Part shown: piece by piece, positions 34,861-45,282 of the stretch
Layout of the letters: every line of letters begins with the position of its first letter
Numbering within the stretch: position 1 is the first letter of the stretch
Source: Channallabes apus
Lineage: Eukaryota > Chordata > Actinopteri > Siluriformes > Clariidae
NCBI GenBank assembly: GCA_030522415.1
Contig: CM060112.1
Span: 7,699,001 to 7,763,000, forward strand
Direction: 5' to 3'
Length of the DNA stretch: 64,000 nt
Notes under the pieces: model-generated
What the model was told of the DNA's origin: nothing
Database searches by the model: none
The model's input: the letters and a program-made list of their open reading frames with translations, nothing else
Made by a program: the position numbers and the translations under genes

Positions 34861-35326
34861 TTTTTTTTTAACAGTTTAAACAGCCTAAGATAGTACTAAA
34901 TCTTACACATGACTATAGCTGTGTAAAATCAGCCAAATGAATAAACAGGACAGGTGGCAATCCTAACTTAATGGCATGCTTTGTGTGTTGTGAGAAAATC
35001 AGGGAACCTAATTAAACCCCCAAAAGACATGGATAGAACATGCACAGAAGATAAGATTTTTTTTTCTTAAAATATAGAGAAAAGCCAACATGATTTCTTT
35101 GTAGATCAGGCTATACAGTATTTAATACAAAATCCACCTTATATTAACAGATACAGTAGATGATATCTACTAAATTGAGATTTTGTACATTTGCAACATA
35201 CTTATTTTACATATGTTTAAACCATTTTCAGAAATGATGTGATACTTAGGGTGTATGCTAACAAACTGTAAAGCCTAATCAAGTCATTTTTCCTGGTCCT
35301 CTATGTTCTATTGCTGTAATTGGTTA
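34861..35326. other. AT-rich stretch, nothing recognised
   Basis: Only short frames and poly-T runs are visible. Confidence 0.45.
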
Positions 35327-35552
35327 GCCTATTGAATGTGTACTGGTTGATTATGTTGGGCAATTACCTTAAGGTAAGTCTGGGAATTAGTGCTTACTGA
35401 TAATTTGTGCAACTATTTGTTTTGATAAACCTATTCCTGCTTGTGAATTTACTATTGCGCAGGTGTGGTTAAAGCACTCATACAATTCTTTACTACTTCT
35501 GGTGGTTTGCCAGAAACTGCTCAAACAGATCAAGGTACTATTTTTTTTTAAT
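35327..35552 (+). pseudogene. Ty3/gypsy integrase remnant
   Basis: Across two frames the sequence reads VLVDYVGQLP, then IPACEFTIAQ, then VKALIQFFTTSGGLPETAQT followed by DQGT. These match the start of a retroviral-type integrase core around the first catalytic aspartate (VDYVG) and the second (TDQGT). Stops and one frame change are present, and the region with the catalytic glutamate is missing. It is unrelated in copy to the intact gypsy element at 43.6 kb. Confidence 0.6.
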
Positions 35553-35757
35553 CAAAACTATTTCTGCAAGTAATAAAAAAAAATGTGAATATAATTGAGG
35601 AGAGCTCACCAGGTGTCTAGTCCCTGCCATCCTGAGTCACAAAAAGACTGTGCATTAAAAGCACTGCCTAGACACAGGACAAAGTTGGGATGAAATGTCT
35701 GTAGTATTCTGCAGGAATTAATCATATAGTTTAAGGTCCTCTATCAGCAATTTTCAT

Positions 35758-35758
<1 letters not shown>

Positions 35759-35788
<30 letters not shown>
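35759..35788. repeat. (CT)n microsatellite
   Basis: About 14 CT units directly precede a Tc1-family fragment. Confidence 0.9.
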
Positions 35789-35789
<1 letters not shown>

Positions 35790-36010
35790 ATCTGAGGTAC
35801 TGTAAATTTGGTGATTTTTTTTGAGGCTGATACTTTTATATGAACTTCTCCTCTTCAGCAGAGGTAAGTTTTGATCTTCATGAGAGCAGTTTCATCATGC
35901 TGCTTGATGGGTTTTGCAAATGTACTTATTAACACTGTTCTTGCAAGAACTGATCTAGGACAGGTGACCTTTGTGTCTTAAAATAACAGATGAGTATTTG
36001 TTAAAACACT
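35790..36010 (-). mobile_element. Fragment of the Tc1-like element seen at 9915-10449
   Basis: Words such as ATGAACTTCTC, CAGCAGAGGTA, TTGCAAATG and CTGTTCTTGCAAGAACT recur in the same order as at about 10085-10310. It is an older, end-less copy of the same element. Confidence 0.6.
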
Positions 36011-36063
36011 ACGCCACCAGTGAAGATGCTTCTTGTATTTGGGAAAGCTTGTATTTCCAAAGA

Positions 36064-36178
36064 CTTTTCTGTCAGCCTGTTAATGATGACATTGGTGGAC
36101 ATTTCCAATGGCTTGTTTAAAAGTCTACAGCCATTGGAAATGCCCACCGATGTCACCATTAACAGGCTGACAGAAAAG
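36064..36178. repeat. 50-bp near-perfect hairpin
   Basis: The left arm 36064-36113 (CTTTTCTGTCAGCCTGTTAA onward) and right arm 36129-36178 are reverse complements with about three mismatches, separated by 15 bases. The hairpin may be the core of a MITE or a transcribed foldback; I see no terminal duplication. Confidence 0.7.
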
Positions 36179-36556
36179 ACAGAGAGCGAGTGCTGTTGTA
36201 CTGAATAACAGGGCAGATACAGTATTTAGCACAACTCCACAATGTGACAATTCTTATATACAACAGTTCTACAAAAATATTAATTTATTATCAACATATT
36301 ATGAGTTTTTGTTTCTTTTTTTCCACCGACAGATAATCTTCAACCAACAGTGAGCAACCAACATTTGGTGTAATTAACAAGGATTAAATTTTTACTGCCA
36401 CTAGATAGCCAAAAGATTAGGAGAATAAACCATCGAGGTGTTAGACAGTCCTGTAAAAGTTTGTCTTTATATTTCCATTTATTCTGCTTTAAAATATGAA
36501 CTAACTTCTGGGTTTTTCAGATTTAATTCCTCACTCTCACACATCTTCTATATCGC

Positions 36557-38756
36557 TCGACATCAACTGATGGGGTGCACCTGGAGGTTATAAATAGGCA
36601 TGAACCGGAAACACCCTCAGATCTTTTTATCTTCCGGCTCCATGTTGCGTGTGTGCGTGTGTGCAAGCATTTTTTAAAAGAAAGCGAAAATATAAAGTGT
36701 CTTACTACTCACCAGAAAGATGGCAGAGTTAGACACGAGTCCGTCCATCCGTGTAGAACAATATCTCGCTGAGGGCTATCTCCATGCTTTCTGTTTTCAG
36801 TGTTTGGGGGAAGAGCACGCTATCCGCGGGCTTCAGGGAGCAGGTAAGTATTGCGATTTCTCCCTATTAAAGTCCCTCGGGTTTGCCGATTCCAAAAACA
36901 AAACCGAGAGCCGCGACGCATTTTTCACGTGCATATCTGGCGGAAATGCACGAGACAGAATTTTTCTTTTCTCTTGCTCTCTAGGCGGATCATGAGTCTT
37001 TTACCTTCCACTTCTCAAGTACGCGTCGGCGCTTCTTGTGAAGCGGGAAAGAACTTTCTCTCTCGCTTCTGCGGAGATGGAAACTATCACCTCAGAGCAC
37101 TCCTCTAGTGATGAGCCAGTGTGTTAGTTGTTGTTAGAGGTGGTAACGCGCGGTCTAACGCGTACACCTTGATTCGCCATAAAAATAAATAAATAAAATA
37201 AATCCCCCAAACACTCAAGATCAGAAAACAGGTGCCTGTCAGGTGGCCGGAGGAGGGGCCTCCCCCCTGGTGACCTCCATGAGTTAACTCTTTCATGGAA
37301 TAAGTTGCATTTATCCCATGTTTTTGTTGTATTGACATCGATTTGTTCCAATGTCATTGATGAAAGCGTGACCCTTTATGATGATGTCCCAGATCAGAGA
37401 GACGCTCGCGGGCTATCTCTCTCCTGGGAGCTCATCCCCCCCGGAAAAATCCATTCTCCCCACCAAGCGTGTAGACTAACATCTTCGTTGGTGGGAGGAG
37501 ATTTTTCAGCCTGGTGCTGTCCTGCACACAGAGGTTTTGACTGACCTACTGAGAGTTGAGCACTGGCAGAAGGCCACTGGTGTTTTCGAGAGCAGCGGTC
37601 TCCAGCAAAACGTTAGGGGTTCGGTCCCTTTCTCCTATGTTCAGGATGCCGAACACCTAACACACCCATCTAGCCGAGGTGTCAAAGTTCGTGAACCTTT
37701 AGAGAGGCTGGCATCGGGGAACCTACTGCCAGCTATGTCTCCTTAAGCACAAAGCACTGTGGAAAACCAGCACCCTCAGGAGACCGGTGCTCAATTCCCG
37801 CCGCCACTGGTGTTTCGAGCGACAGTGGTCTCCGACGGAGTGTTAGGTGCTCGGGTTCCTCCTGCCGTGTTTCAGGACACCGAACACATAACAACCACAA
37901 CCATCACCACCACCCCTCCGCCTAGCTAAGCAACAAAGCTATTGCCCCTTCTGAGAAGTTGGCAGTGTGTAAGCTACTGTCAAGCATGTCTCCCAAGCTA
38001 CAGGATTGTATTATTGTGTTTCAACGGCGTGGGTTTTCCACCTCCGTGAAACTACAGTGAACACCTCTGTTAATCCAAAATCACAGGCTTGCTGGCAAAA
38101 GGGGCCATAGGGCATGTTCCCCTCCCAGACAGGGCTGTTCGGCGTCAACACGTCACCCTAGCTCACCTCATTTCTTAGGGTGGAGTCCTAACGCCACAAA
38201 AGTGTTCTCCTTCCTACGTGAGGTATGAAGTTGAGTGTCATGCGGAATCCGAGCGCAATGTGGGCACAGCTGTCTCCTGCGCACACCAAATTCATTATAG
38301 CACTCTAAAGGAGTATAAGCTACTGTAGGCCAGGTGGTAATGTCACTGCTCCCAGAGTGGTTTCACTAAGTGCCTGGGGATTTCATCCAAGTGCCAATCC
38401 CCAGAAGCAATAAGGGTTACACGCCGAGAGCTTCGTACCATTTCTATGTGGTTCAGACCCTCGTCCTTGACTCTAGGTCCCACTCTAGGTCCGTGCTGTC
38501 GTCGCAAGTTCCTAACGGCAGGCGTTTTTCCCTTAGGGGCTGGAGCGTGGCCTTAGATGGCCGCCCAGCCCAAGGGATCTGGAGAGGTCATCTTCTCGTG
38601 TGGCACATCAATTGCCCCGAAATGATGACTCTATTTCTGGCCCTGAAATACTTCCTCCAGCAGTCAAGAGGTTAACATGTCTTAGCGCGGAACATTACGG
38701 CAGTCTTGTAAATATTGCCTGGGCCTGGGTTACAGTAAAGTAACCCGAGACGTTCC
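36557..38756 (+). mobile_element. DIRS retrotransposon copy D, truncated
   Basis: The copy begins within the left terminal repeat (TCAACTGATGGGG, then GGTTATAAATAGG with the TATA box) and ends with the right-end extension GTAACCCGAGACG at about 38756. It keeps the 5' leader, gag-like words (about 37370-37560), the GGATGCCGAACACCTAACAC block and an RNase H piece (about 38340-38670, reading HINCPEMMTLFLALKYFLQQ). The recombinase, the internal complementary region and nearly all of the right repeat are missing. Its leader is distinct from A and B, so it is a different subfamily. Confidence 0.72.
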
Positions 38757-39479
38757 ACACACCAAGTAGTCTCCATGATCAGGCTGGGTTTCAGCCTCAT
38801 GTTAGAAGCTAGTTATGCATTGTAGCTTACATTAATGCTCAAAGAAAACAACATAGATTGTTCAGAGGCAATTCAGATTGATTTAGAAGCAATTACTAAT
38901 AAGACAAAGTTTAAGACAATTTAAGACAAAATTATCACATATGTTCTTGTGCTTCTCCTCATTCCAGTACTGCGGACCAAACAGACCCACCCATGCTGTC
39001 AACTGTGTGATTAATGACTGTTAGAACACCCATGACACCAAGTGATACATAAGTTAAACATCAAAGTACTGTTATGCTCTATTATCGCCATGGTAAGCAT
39101 CGGCCTATTAGATTATTCAGTCAGAACTAACAGTTATGTAAGTTTTGTTAAGGTTCATTCCTGCACCACTGTTGTACAACACAGCATACTAATTACTGCA
39201 ACTAAATACATTAAGCAGCAATCCTACTGTGTTAATGCAACTGAAAGGACGCCTATAAAAGTGGAGGTCAAATATCTGTTGAGGCATTGATTGGAAAAGC
39301 AGTAGACTCCGTTGTATGCTGTGGAGCTTGGCTGCTTTATTTGTCCTGAAATCAAATGGGTTATATCTCTTGTGTACTGATTAAAAGCATGTCAATATGG
39401 TTCCAGTCTCTGGTTTACATATATTCTTTATACAGGATAGGAGAAGCTTTAGCTAATGTTTGGTTCAACTTGGATTGCT
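38757..39479. other. Non-coding stretch, nothing recognised
   Basis: Short frames only. It lies between DIRS copy D and old gypsy fragments and may itself be old retrotransposon DNA. Confidence 0.4.
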
Positions 39480-39700
39480 AAAGGGATATTTGCAAATGCC
39501 ACTGATTCCTTTTGCATGGAAATTGCACCTTTCACCACCCCTGAAAAATCTCTACAGTACACAGTTCTGCTGTATGGATTTAGAAATTCCTGTACTCTCT
39601 AGATTTTAACGTTGTGTTGTCAATGTTCTAAATCATCCATCATACCAAGACAGCCTTGTAATTTGCATCATGTACTGTAGACATTTTGGAAATTCTAGAA
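39480..39700 (+). pseudogene. Possible Ty3/gypsy reverse transcriptase remnant
   Basis: Around 39520-39590 one frame reads APFTTPEKSLQYTVLLYGFR followed by NSCTL, resembling the block before the catalytic turn of gypsy reverse transcriptases (aromatic QY, then a GF/GL-RN segment). The following bases contain stops. It could belong with the RNase H fragment at 42155, but intervening sequence and a piggyBac fragment separate them. Confidence 0.4.
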
Positions 39701-40084
39701 CAGGCTTGCCTAATTTTAAAGGATCATTCAGCAATCGTTTTTGTGTCACCACACTGTAAGGTACTACCATGTCATTCACAGCTCTAACAGAGCAGGATTT
39801 TAAAGGAGTAATTAATACTTCTTTAGCAACATAAACTGGCCTCCAACACCACTTGCATTCTACTGGATCTTTCAGGAAAAAAAGCATAAGCAGTGACATG
39901 GTTTGAAACCAGTGATGTCACACTAGGCTGCCAAGAACAAAGCAAAGAGGGGGGCACATGTACTGATGTCACAATCCATGAGTTTTACATTTCATGGGCC
40001 TCTTCTTTTATATAACACTGGCAAGGCTGGATATTATCCAGAACTTGATTTAATTGAAAAAAAAAGCCCCCCCCCCCTCCCATT

Positions 40085-40680
40085 CAGTGTTGTCTTCAAT
40101 GATTGTTATGCCAAGAGACATATTTAGAGTAATCTCCTGAAACCTTCGTAAAAGTGATCTTAAGGATCATATTTAAAATGACAGTAAAAAAGACACTGAG
40201 AATTGTGATTACCTATTTCACTTGAGACCTCTTCTGGATATGATGAAGGACACTTGTAAAACTTTCTACAAACCTCAAAAACCTTTCTATTATTAAAAAA
40301 GAATAGTGGCAACAAAAGCTCACCCTGAAATGACCCAATATATGAAGGCTAATCCAACCAAGTGGAGGTTCATATTTTTTATTATGACTGACAGCAGTAA
40401 TGGCTACAAGATACATTTCAGTGTCTACACTGCAAAAAAAACACAAAAAACAAAAAAAGCATTCCCTTCAGGCCCTCAACTCGCATTTGATTCAGTCATA
40501 AATCTGATCAAGCCAGTCCTGGGCTTTGTTTACCATTTGTTTGCAGATAATTTCAATATCAGTGCTAAGCATTTCAAAAAACCGCATCAGCAGAGAATAT
40601 TTGTATGTGATGTACACAAAGACAACAGGAAAAAAATCCCCTCCAGGCCAATGAAGAAGAGCTCAAAAGAAGAATGATCC
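40085..40680 (+). pseudogene. piggyBac transposase remnant (PGBD-like)
   Basis: The frame 40306-40677 reads QYMKANPTKWRFIFFIMTDS followed by SNGYKIHFSVYTAKK, then FDSVINLIKPVLGFVYHLFADNF, and later DVHKDNRKKIPSRP. Upstream codons in the same region read LRPLLDMMKDTCKTFY. These are the KPxKWG-type, SSNGY and DNF blocks of piggyBac-family transposases, including the region of the catalytic aspartates. Stops near 40290 and an inserted lysine-rich low-complexity segment disable it. No TTAA-flanked ends were found. Confidence 0.72.
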
Positions 40681-41139
40681 CAGAAGCTCCAGGAGGTGGA
40701 TACAAGCTTGTCAAATAATCATTGTAAAAAGCATGGTCAGAGGTAAGGTATCTGCAGGGGTGCTGCTAAGATTCTAAGGCCATTGCAAACCTAAAATACT
40801 GGGCCTCCATCACTTTTCAATTGCCACTGGATTTTTAATGGCCTCTTGCTAATGGTATTTTCTCTGCTACACATGAAGCATTCTTGGCAGGTAAACATTT
40901 CTTGTCTTACACTTTTTCCCAATTACAACAATCAATTTGGAGGTGTTGACTTGTCTGATCAGCTGATATAGTACTATTCTGTAAATAAATATATCCATGA
41001 GAGCTGAGAATGTGCAGATTCTCTGACATGCCTTCCTGCAATTTAATTAGGATCCACGAAGACCCTTATTAGTTATTAGTTATACACTTGATTTTATTTT
41101 GTAATTGTATTAATATAGCTGCCAACAACAACTAGCTCT

Positions 41140-41330
41140 CACTCATTATCTATGCCAATTCATCCTCTATGTGAATGGCACACTGCATTCACACACTGCG
41201 GGAAATTTGGGAATGTCAATTAGCCTAATGTGCATGTATTTGGACTGTGGGAGGAATCCGGAATACCCGGAGGAAACTTCCCAAGCACAGGAAGAACAGG
41301 CACTCCATGCCAGCATGTTTCCAAAAAGTT
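41140..41330 (-). mobile_element. Decayed tRNA-derived SINE fragment
   Basis: The plus-strand words ACTGCGGGAAATTTGGGAA, GGACTGTGGGAGGAA and ACCCGGAGGAAACTTCCCA match the middle of the SINE family at 6995-7384. Head and tail are lost. Confidence 0.6.
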
Positions 41331-41929
41331 AAAAGGATACACTTCTATAGAATGTCTTTCTATGCTATAGTATTCCGATTTCCCTTTGGTGACTAAGGTC
41401 CAGACCTGTTCCAGAATGACACACTCATGTGCACAAAACAAGATCAATGACAGTAAGGTTTGCCAAGGTTGGAGTGGAGGTACTTGTGTGGCCTGCACCT
41501 TTGGGGTGAATTGGACTCCTGGCTGTGGTCTAGGGTTTTTTTCCCCCAATGTTAGCTACTACCTCATTAATACTTTTTTGGTTCTTGAAAATAAATAGAT
41601 AACTTGCCGCCAACTTGAGGATATGAGACATCGGTCTGTAGGAACTGTACTGTACACACAACCATTCACCAGCACCACTTGCACATACTGTAACAGGAAC
41701 TCGACTGAGAGTTATTGTCACAACCCACGGACAATTTTGACCTTGCTCCAAGCCATTTCCTCATGGAGACCATTAAAGGAGTTTCTGGAAGCCCAGCATT
41801 TCAGACATGCATTCAGTCCAGATTGACATGCAGTCAGCAGACAGCCCAATCAAGGCTCCGGCATACTGAGAAAACTTTCTACCTTAATAGTTTCCAAAGG
41901 CTAATGAAACACTGGGATAAGTGCATTAG

Positions 41930-42060
41930 TGTAGCAGGGGATTTTATAGGAAAAATAGGGAGAGTTTTTAACTCTCATAACTGTTTTGTTATTCTGCACA
42001 ATCAAAAGTTCCTGTTTGACTCAAATGACCCTTGTAGATGCGAATGTAGGTGCCATTTTA
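41930..42060. repeat. Low-copy repeat shared with 11745-11870
   Basis: The segment shares AGCAGGGGATT, GAGTTTTTA-CTCTCATAACTG-like and TGTTATTCTGCAC with 11745-11870 in the same order. The class is unknown. Confidence 0.4.
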
Positions 42061-42154
42061 TACTGTCTCATACAATAAACTTGCTCTGACTGTGGAGGAA
42101 CACTACTGTTTATGTTAGGGGAAAACAAGACATTTTTCTCTTTCACTCCTTACT

Positions 42155-42372
42155 TCTTTGCTTAGCTCATCCAAGTCATTTGTTTTGACTCCTGATTCTC
42201 AACAAGCTTTTAACAGCATGAAAGCTTTCTGTGATACACCTGTGCCTGCAGATCCTGATTGTTCCAAATCCTTTAAACTTGAAGTTGATGCAAGTGCGGT
42301 AAGAGCTGGAGCTCTTTTGTTACAAGAGAATGCATCTGAAGTTGTTCATACACTGATATTATTTTGGTGAAA
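42155..42372 (+). pseudogene. Ty3/gypsy RNase H remnant
   Basis: The 70-residue frame 42158-42370 reads PDSQQAFNSMKAFCDTPVPA, then KSFKLEVDASAVRAGALLLQ. The segment FKLEVDAS holds the first catalytic aspartate of the gypsy RNase H, and QQAF...P is the connection just before it. It stops at about 42370, before the remaining acidic residues. It is an old fragment of an element different from the 43.6-kb gypsy copy. Confidence 0.62.
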
Positions 42373-42696
42373 ACTGAACAAATATTAGGCAAAACATTTT
42401 GCTAAAATGCATGAAGCTCTAGCCTTCTAAAAATACATCTTCACAACTACAAATGAAACATAAATATTGCTGAAGCATTTACATGTCAGAGTTGGTTACT
42501 GTGTGTTCTCTCTGGCTGTCTCTTTATGTTGTAGGTGGATTCTGTAAGCCATATTGTGACCTAAACTATCAGAATGATGAGCAAAAGAGAGGGAGGTTTG
42601 GAGTTTTGTTACTAGCAAAATCTTATTTACACTGCATTGGCATTGGCTCACAATACAAATTTTGACCTATGCTGCATTACATGGTCTCACACCTAT

Positions 42697-42744
<48 letters not shown>

Positions 42745-43046
42745 CTGTTTACTTAGCCAAGCATTTTTGCAAATAGAATTGCCTTCGGTAAAGAAGCAGA
42801 TCTGGGGGACTCATGGATGGATGTAGAGTATTATGGTGAACTGGTATGTTTAGATGCTGTCTTCCCCATTCTCATTGATCACTCAGGTTTGTTGACATTG
42901 GAGTGACTGGTTACTTTACATCTCAGGGAGCCCTCATGTCTGTGTTTCCTTCTGGCTCTGCCTTTTAGTTATGCTGTCATATTTAGTCCAGCAGGAGTCC
43001 CTGCTTGCACTCTGCACTAAATGTACATTCATATTATACTGTACAT
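42373..43046. other. Non-coding stretch with an (AAT)n microsatellite
   Basis: An AAT microsatellite lies at about 42699-42741. No gene is recognised. Confidence 0.5.
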
Positions 43047-43555
43047 TGTGTGATTGTGATCATACCTAACTGATATCTCTCCTTCTCTTCTCTTCTCTTA
43101 TCTTTTCTCTTCCTCTCTCTTTTTCTCGCTGCCTCTCCCTGTCGAGCTACATATGCTGCTCCTGATCTGGCAGTGATCCAGACCCTCTCTGCCCTCTGGT
43201 GCCCCCGCTTCTTGTTTGAGCATGGTCGTGGCAGTGGCTGATGTAGACAGCTGTTCTCTGAGGACTTGTGACTGTGGTTACTCCATAGTCAGGACTGGAT
43301 CCTACATTCTACCTGAGCCTTCAATAACAAACTGGACGCCATATTCAAATTAAAGACATTATCTGTTAGGTATATTGAACTTCCAGCTGCCTAACACACA
43401 GTACAACTGCAAAACAATTCCTGATATCTTTTATCATCTAAATGAGAATGGCTTTCTTGTTCAGTTTGGTTTCTCACAAGACTTCATCCTACTGCCATCT
43501 CAGGGAGTTTTTCCTAGCCAGTGGCACCTTCAGAGAGAATTCTCAGAGACAATCT
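43047..43555 (+). repeat. Interspersed fish repeat, copy 2, split by the gypsy insertion
   Basis: This is the same family as 222-780. The repeat runs up to GAGACAATCT at 43555 and resumes after the gypsy element at 54227 with AATCTAATCATTTTGATTCA, matching the continuous words on the minus strand near 2480-2450. The pre-insertion site can therefore be read directly. Confidence 0.7.
43551..43555. repeat. Target-site duplication of the gypsy element (left)
   Basis: AATCT precedes the 5' LTR and is repeated at 54227-54231 after the 3' LTR. Five bases is the usual duplication for Ty3/gypsy integrases. Confidence 0.9.
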
Positions 43556-44332
43556 TGTCATGACACGCCAAGCCACAGCTCCGTCATGATCCATGTTTGT
43601 CAACAACTCTCGCATGGCACCACGCCCCCTCTCCTCCCTGTACACCTGGGCGCTATTAGTAATCAGCCCTGTTACCTATTTAAACCACACCCTGACACTG
43701 CCTCGTCGCCAGATTATTGTGTGCCTCACTAGCCCAATCTTCCAGCGATTTTTCTTCATTGTCTATTGGATCTTGACCACGCTTTGTTTTCCCCGACCAC
43801 GATTTTGTCTCTCGTTTTTGGATACTATACTTTGGATATTTCATGTTGCCGACCTCTTACCTGTTTACGACTACGAGCTTGGATCACGGACCCCCTCTCG
43901 TCTCTCCGGCTTCGACCTCTGCCTGCTTCACGACAACGATTAGCCCTCGCGGCTCGCTGAGCTCTCTCCCCCTCCATCCACACCGGCATCTCATCGCGGA
44001 GCTCTCCCTCTGCATGCGCTCGCTCTGCGCGCCGCCACAGCTCAAGCTCACGTTGCACGCGCCTGCATTGATCCCAGCTGTCACTCGCGCCGGCTCGCGC
44101 ACTTCCGTGTTTACGCTACGCTTGCGTCACACGCATCGCCTCCCCATCTCGACACAGTCACGAGCTGGTACTCCGTGTTTCCGCATTTCGGCGAAGCCTC
44201 CTGCCTGCATAAGGTATTTTGCAACGCGGAATTTAATCACTGCCCTGCCTGCTTCACTGTTCACAAGCACCACTGTCTCCCATTTACCCTGTCTGCACTT
44301 GGATCCCTCACGCCCCCTAGCGGCCCCTGACA
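43556..44332 (+). repeat. 5' LTR of the gypsy element, 777 bp
   Basis: It starts TGTCATGACACG and ends CCCCTGACA. A TATTTAAA word at about 43677 is a possible TATA box. The last part carries CGCCCCCTAGCGGCC (44311-44323 region), a CTCF-like motif on the minus strand. Open frames within the LTR on both strands (for example 43593-43943) are shadows of GC-rich sequence and are not genes. Confidence 0.95.
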
Positions 44333-44353
44333 GAATAATCTGGCCATACTAAA

Positions 44354-45262
44354 ATGGATCCAGCAGAGGCAGCTCACCTGAGAGGAGCATTAGAGAGTCA
44401 AGGAGTACTCTTAGGCGCCCACCAGCAGGAAATAAGACAGATCACGAGCTCACTTCAAAGCATCACGGAAACACTGCAGTCTCTCTCCGCTCAGGTTGGG
44501 AACCTACAACCTCCTGCACACACTCCTCAGCCCCTCCCTCCAACACTCTCGCCTGGCCTAGAGCCCCGCCTGCCAGCACCGCCCACCTATGATGGAGATC
44601 CAGCCACCTGCCGCTCCTTTTTGTCTCAATGCTCTCTCGTCCTGGAACTACAGGCCACATCATTTCCCACGGAGCGTTCCAAGGTGGCCTACATCATCAC
44701 CCTCCTGTCAGGAAAGGCGAGAGAGTGGGGGACGGCATTGTGGGATGCCCAAGTCCCGTGCTGCTTCGCCTATAGGACCTTCACGGATGAAATGAGGAAG
44801 GTCTTTGACCGCTCCTTTACGGGACATCAAGCGGCTGATCACATCCTTCAGCTACGTCAAGGAATTCGTTCCGTTTCTGATTATGCCATCGAATTTCGGA
44901 CCCTGGCTCCCTCTTGCGACTGGGACGAGAGGGCCCTCTTCGACTGCTTTTTTCATGGGCTCTCAGACCCAATTAAGGACGAGCTGGCGGCCCGGGAGCT
45001 GCCCTCGAACTTACAAGGACTCATCGACTTAACGACCCGCATTGATGACCGTAAACGGGCACGCCGAAAGGAGCAGCAGCCTTATCGCGAACCACGCACC
45101 CCAACACTCACCCTGGCCACACCCCAGCCACCCCCTGAGCCCATGCAGATAGGCCGTGCACGCATCTCGCCGGAGGAGCGTCAGCGCCGTAGAAATGAGG
45201 GCGCCTGTTTCTACTGTGGCCAGGTCGGCCATGTTGTGCGATCCTGTCCACTAAAAGGCTAG
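44354..45262 (+). CDS. gag: Gag protein of the gypsy element
   Basis: The 302-residue protein forms the virus-like particle and binds the element RNA in the cytoplasm. Residues 1-60 are glutamine-rich and helical (coiled-coil-like, [16 protein letters not shown]). About 95-235 is the capsid-like domain, with LSGKAREWG and [10 protein letters not shown]. The C-terminus holds one zinc knuckle CX2CX4HX4C at residues 285-298 ([14 protein letters not shown]). The start ATG lies only 21 bases after the LTR. The frame is intact to a TAG. Pol follows in the -1 frame, open from 45199, so Gag-Pol would need a ribosomal frameshift in the 64-base overlap. The family is known; the frameshift is inference. 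Confidence 0.93.
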   Translation: MDPAEAAHLRGALESQGVLLGAHQQEIRQITSSLQSITETLQSLSAQVGNLQPPAHTPQPLPPTLSPGLEPRLPAPPTYDGDPATCRSFLSQCSLVLELQATSFPTERSKVAYIITLLSGKAREWGTALWDAQVPCCFAYRTFTDEMRKVFDRSFTGHQAADHILQLRQGIRSVSDYAIEFRTLAPSCDWDERALFDCFFHGLSDPIKDELAARELPSNLQGLIDLTTRIDDRKRARRKEQQPYREPRTPTLTLATPQPPPEPMQIGRARISPEERQRRRNEGACFYCGQVGHVVRSCPLKG

Positions 45263-45282
45263 GCCCCCCCGTAGTTCTGGGG

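Noticed and set aside
35327..42372. One single decayed gypsy element covering integrase, RT and RNase H fragments
   Set aside because: Integrase lies before RT on the same strand, the reverse of gypsy order, and a DIRS copy and a piggyBac fragment separate the pieces. Separate fragments are the simpler reading.
43593..44352. ORFs of 116 and 169 residues as genes
   Set aside because: They lie inside the 5' LTR and recur in the 3' LTR at the same offset; they are frames in GC-rich LTR sequence.
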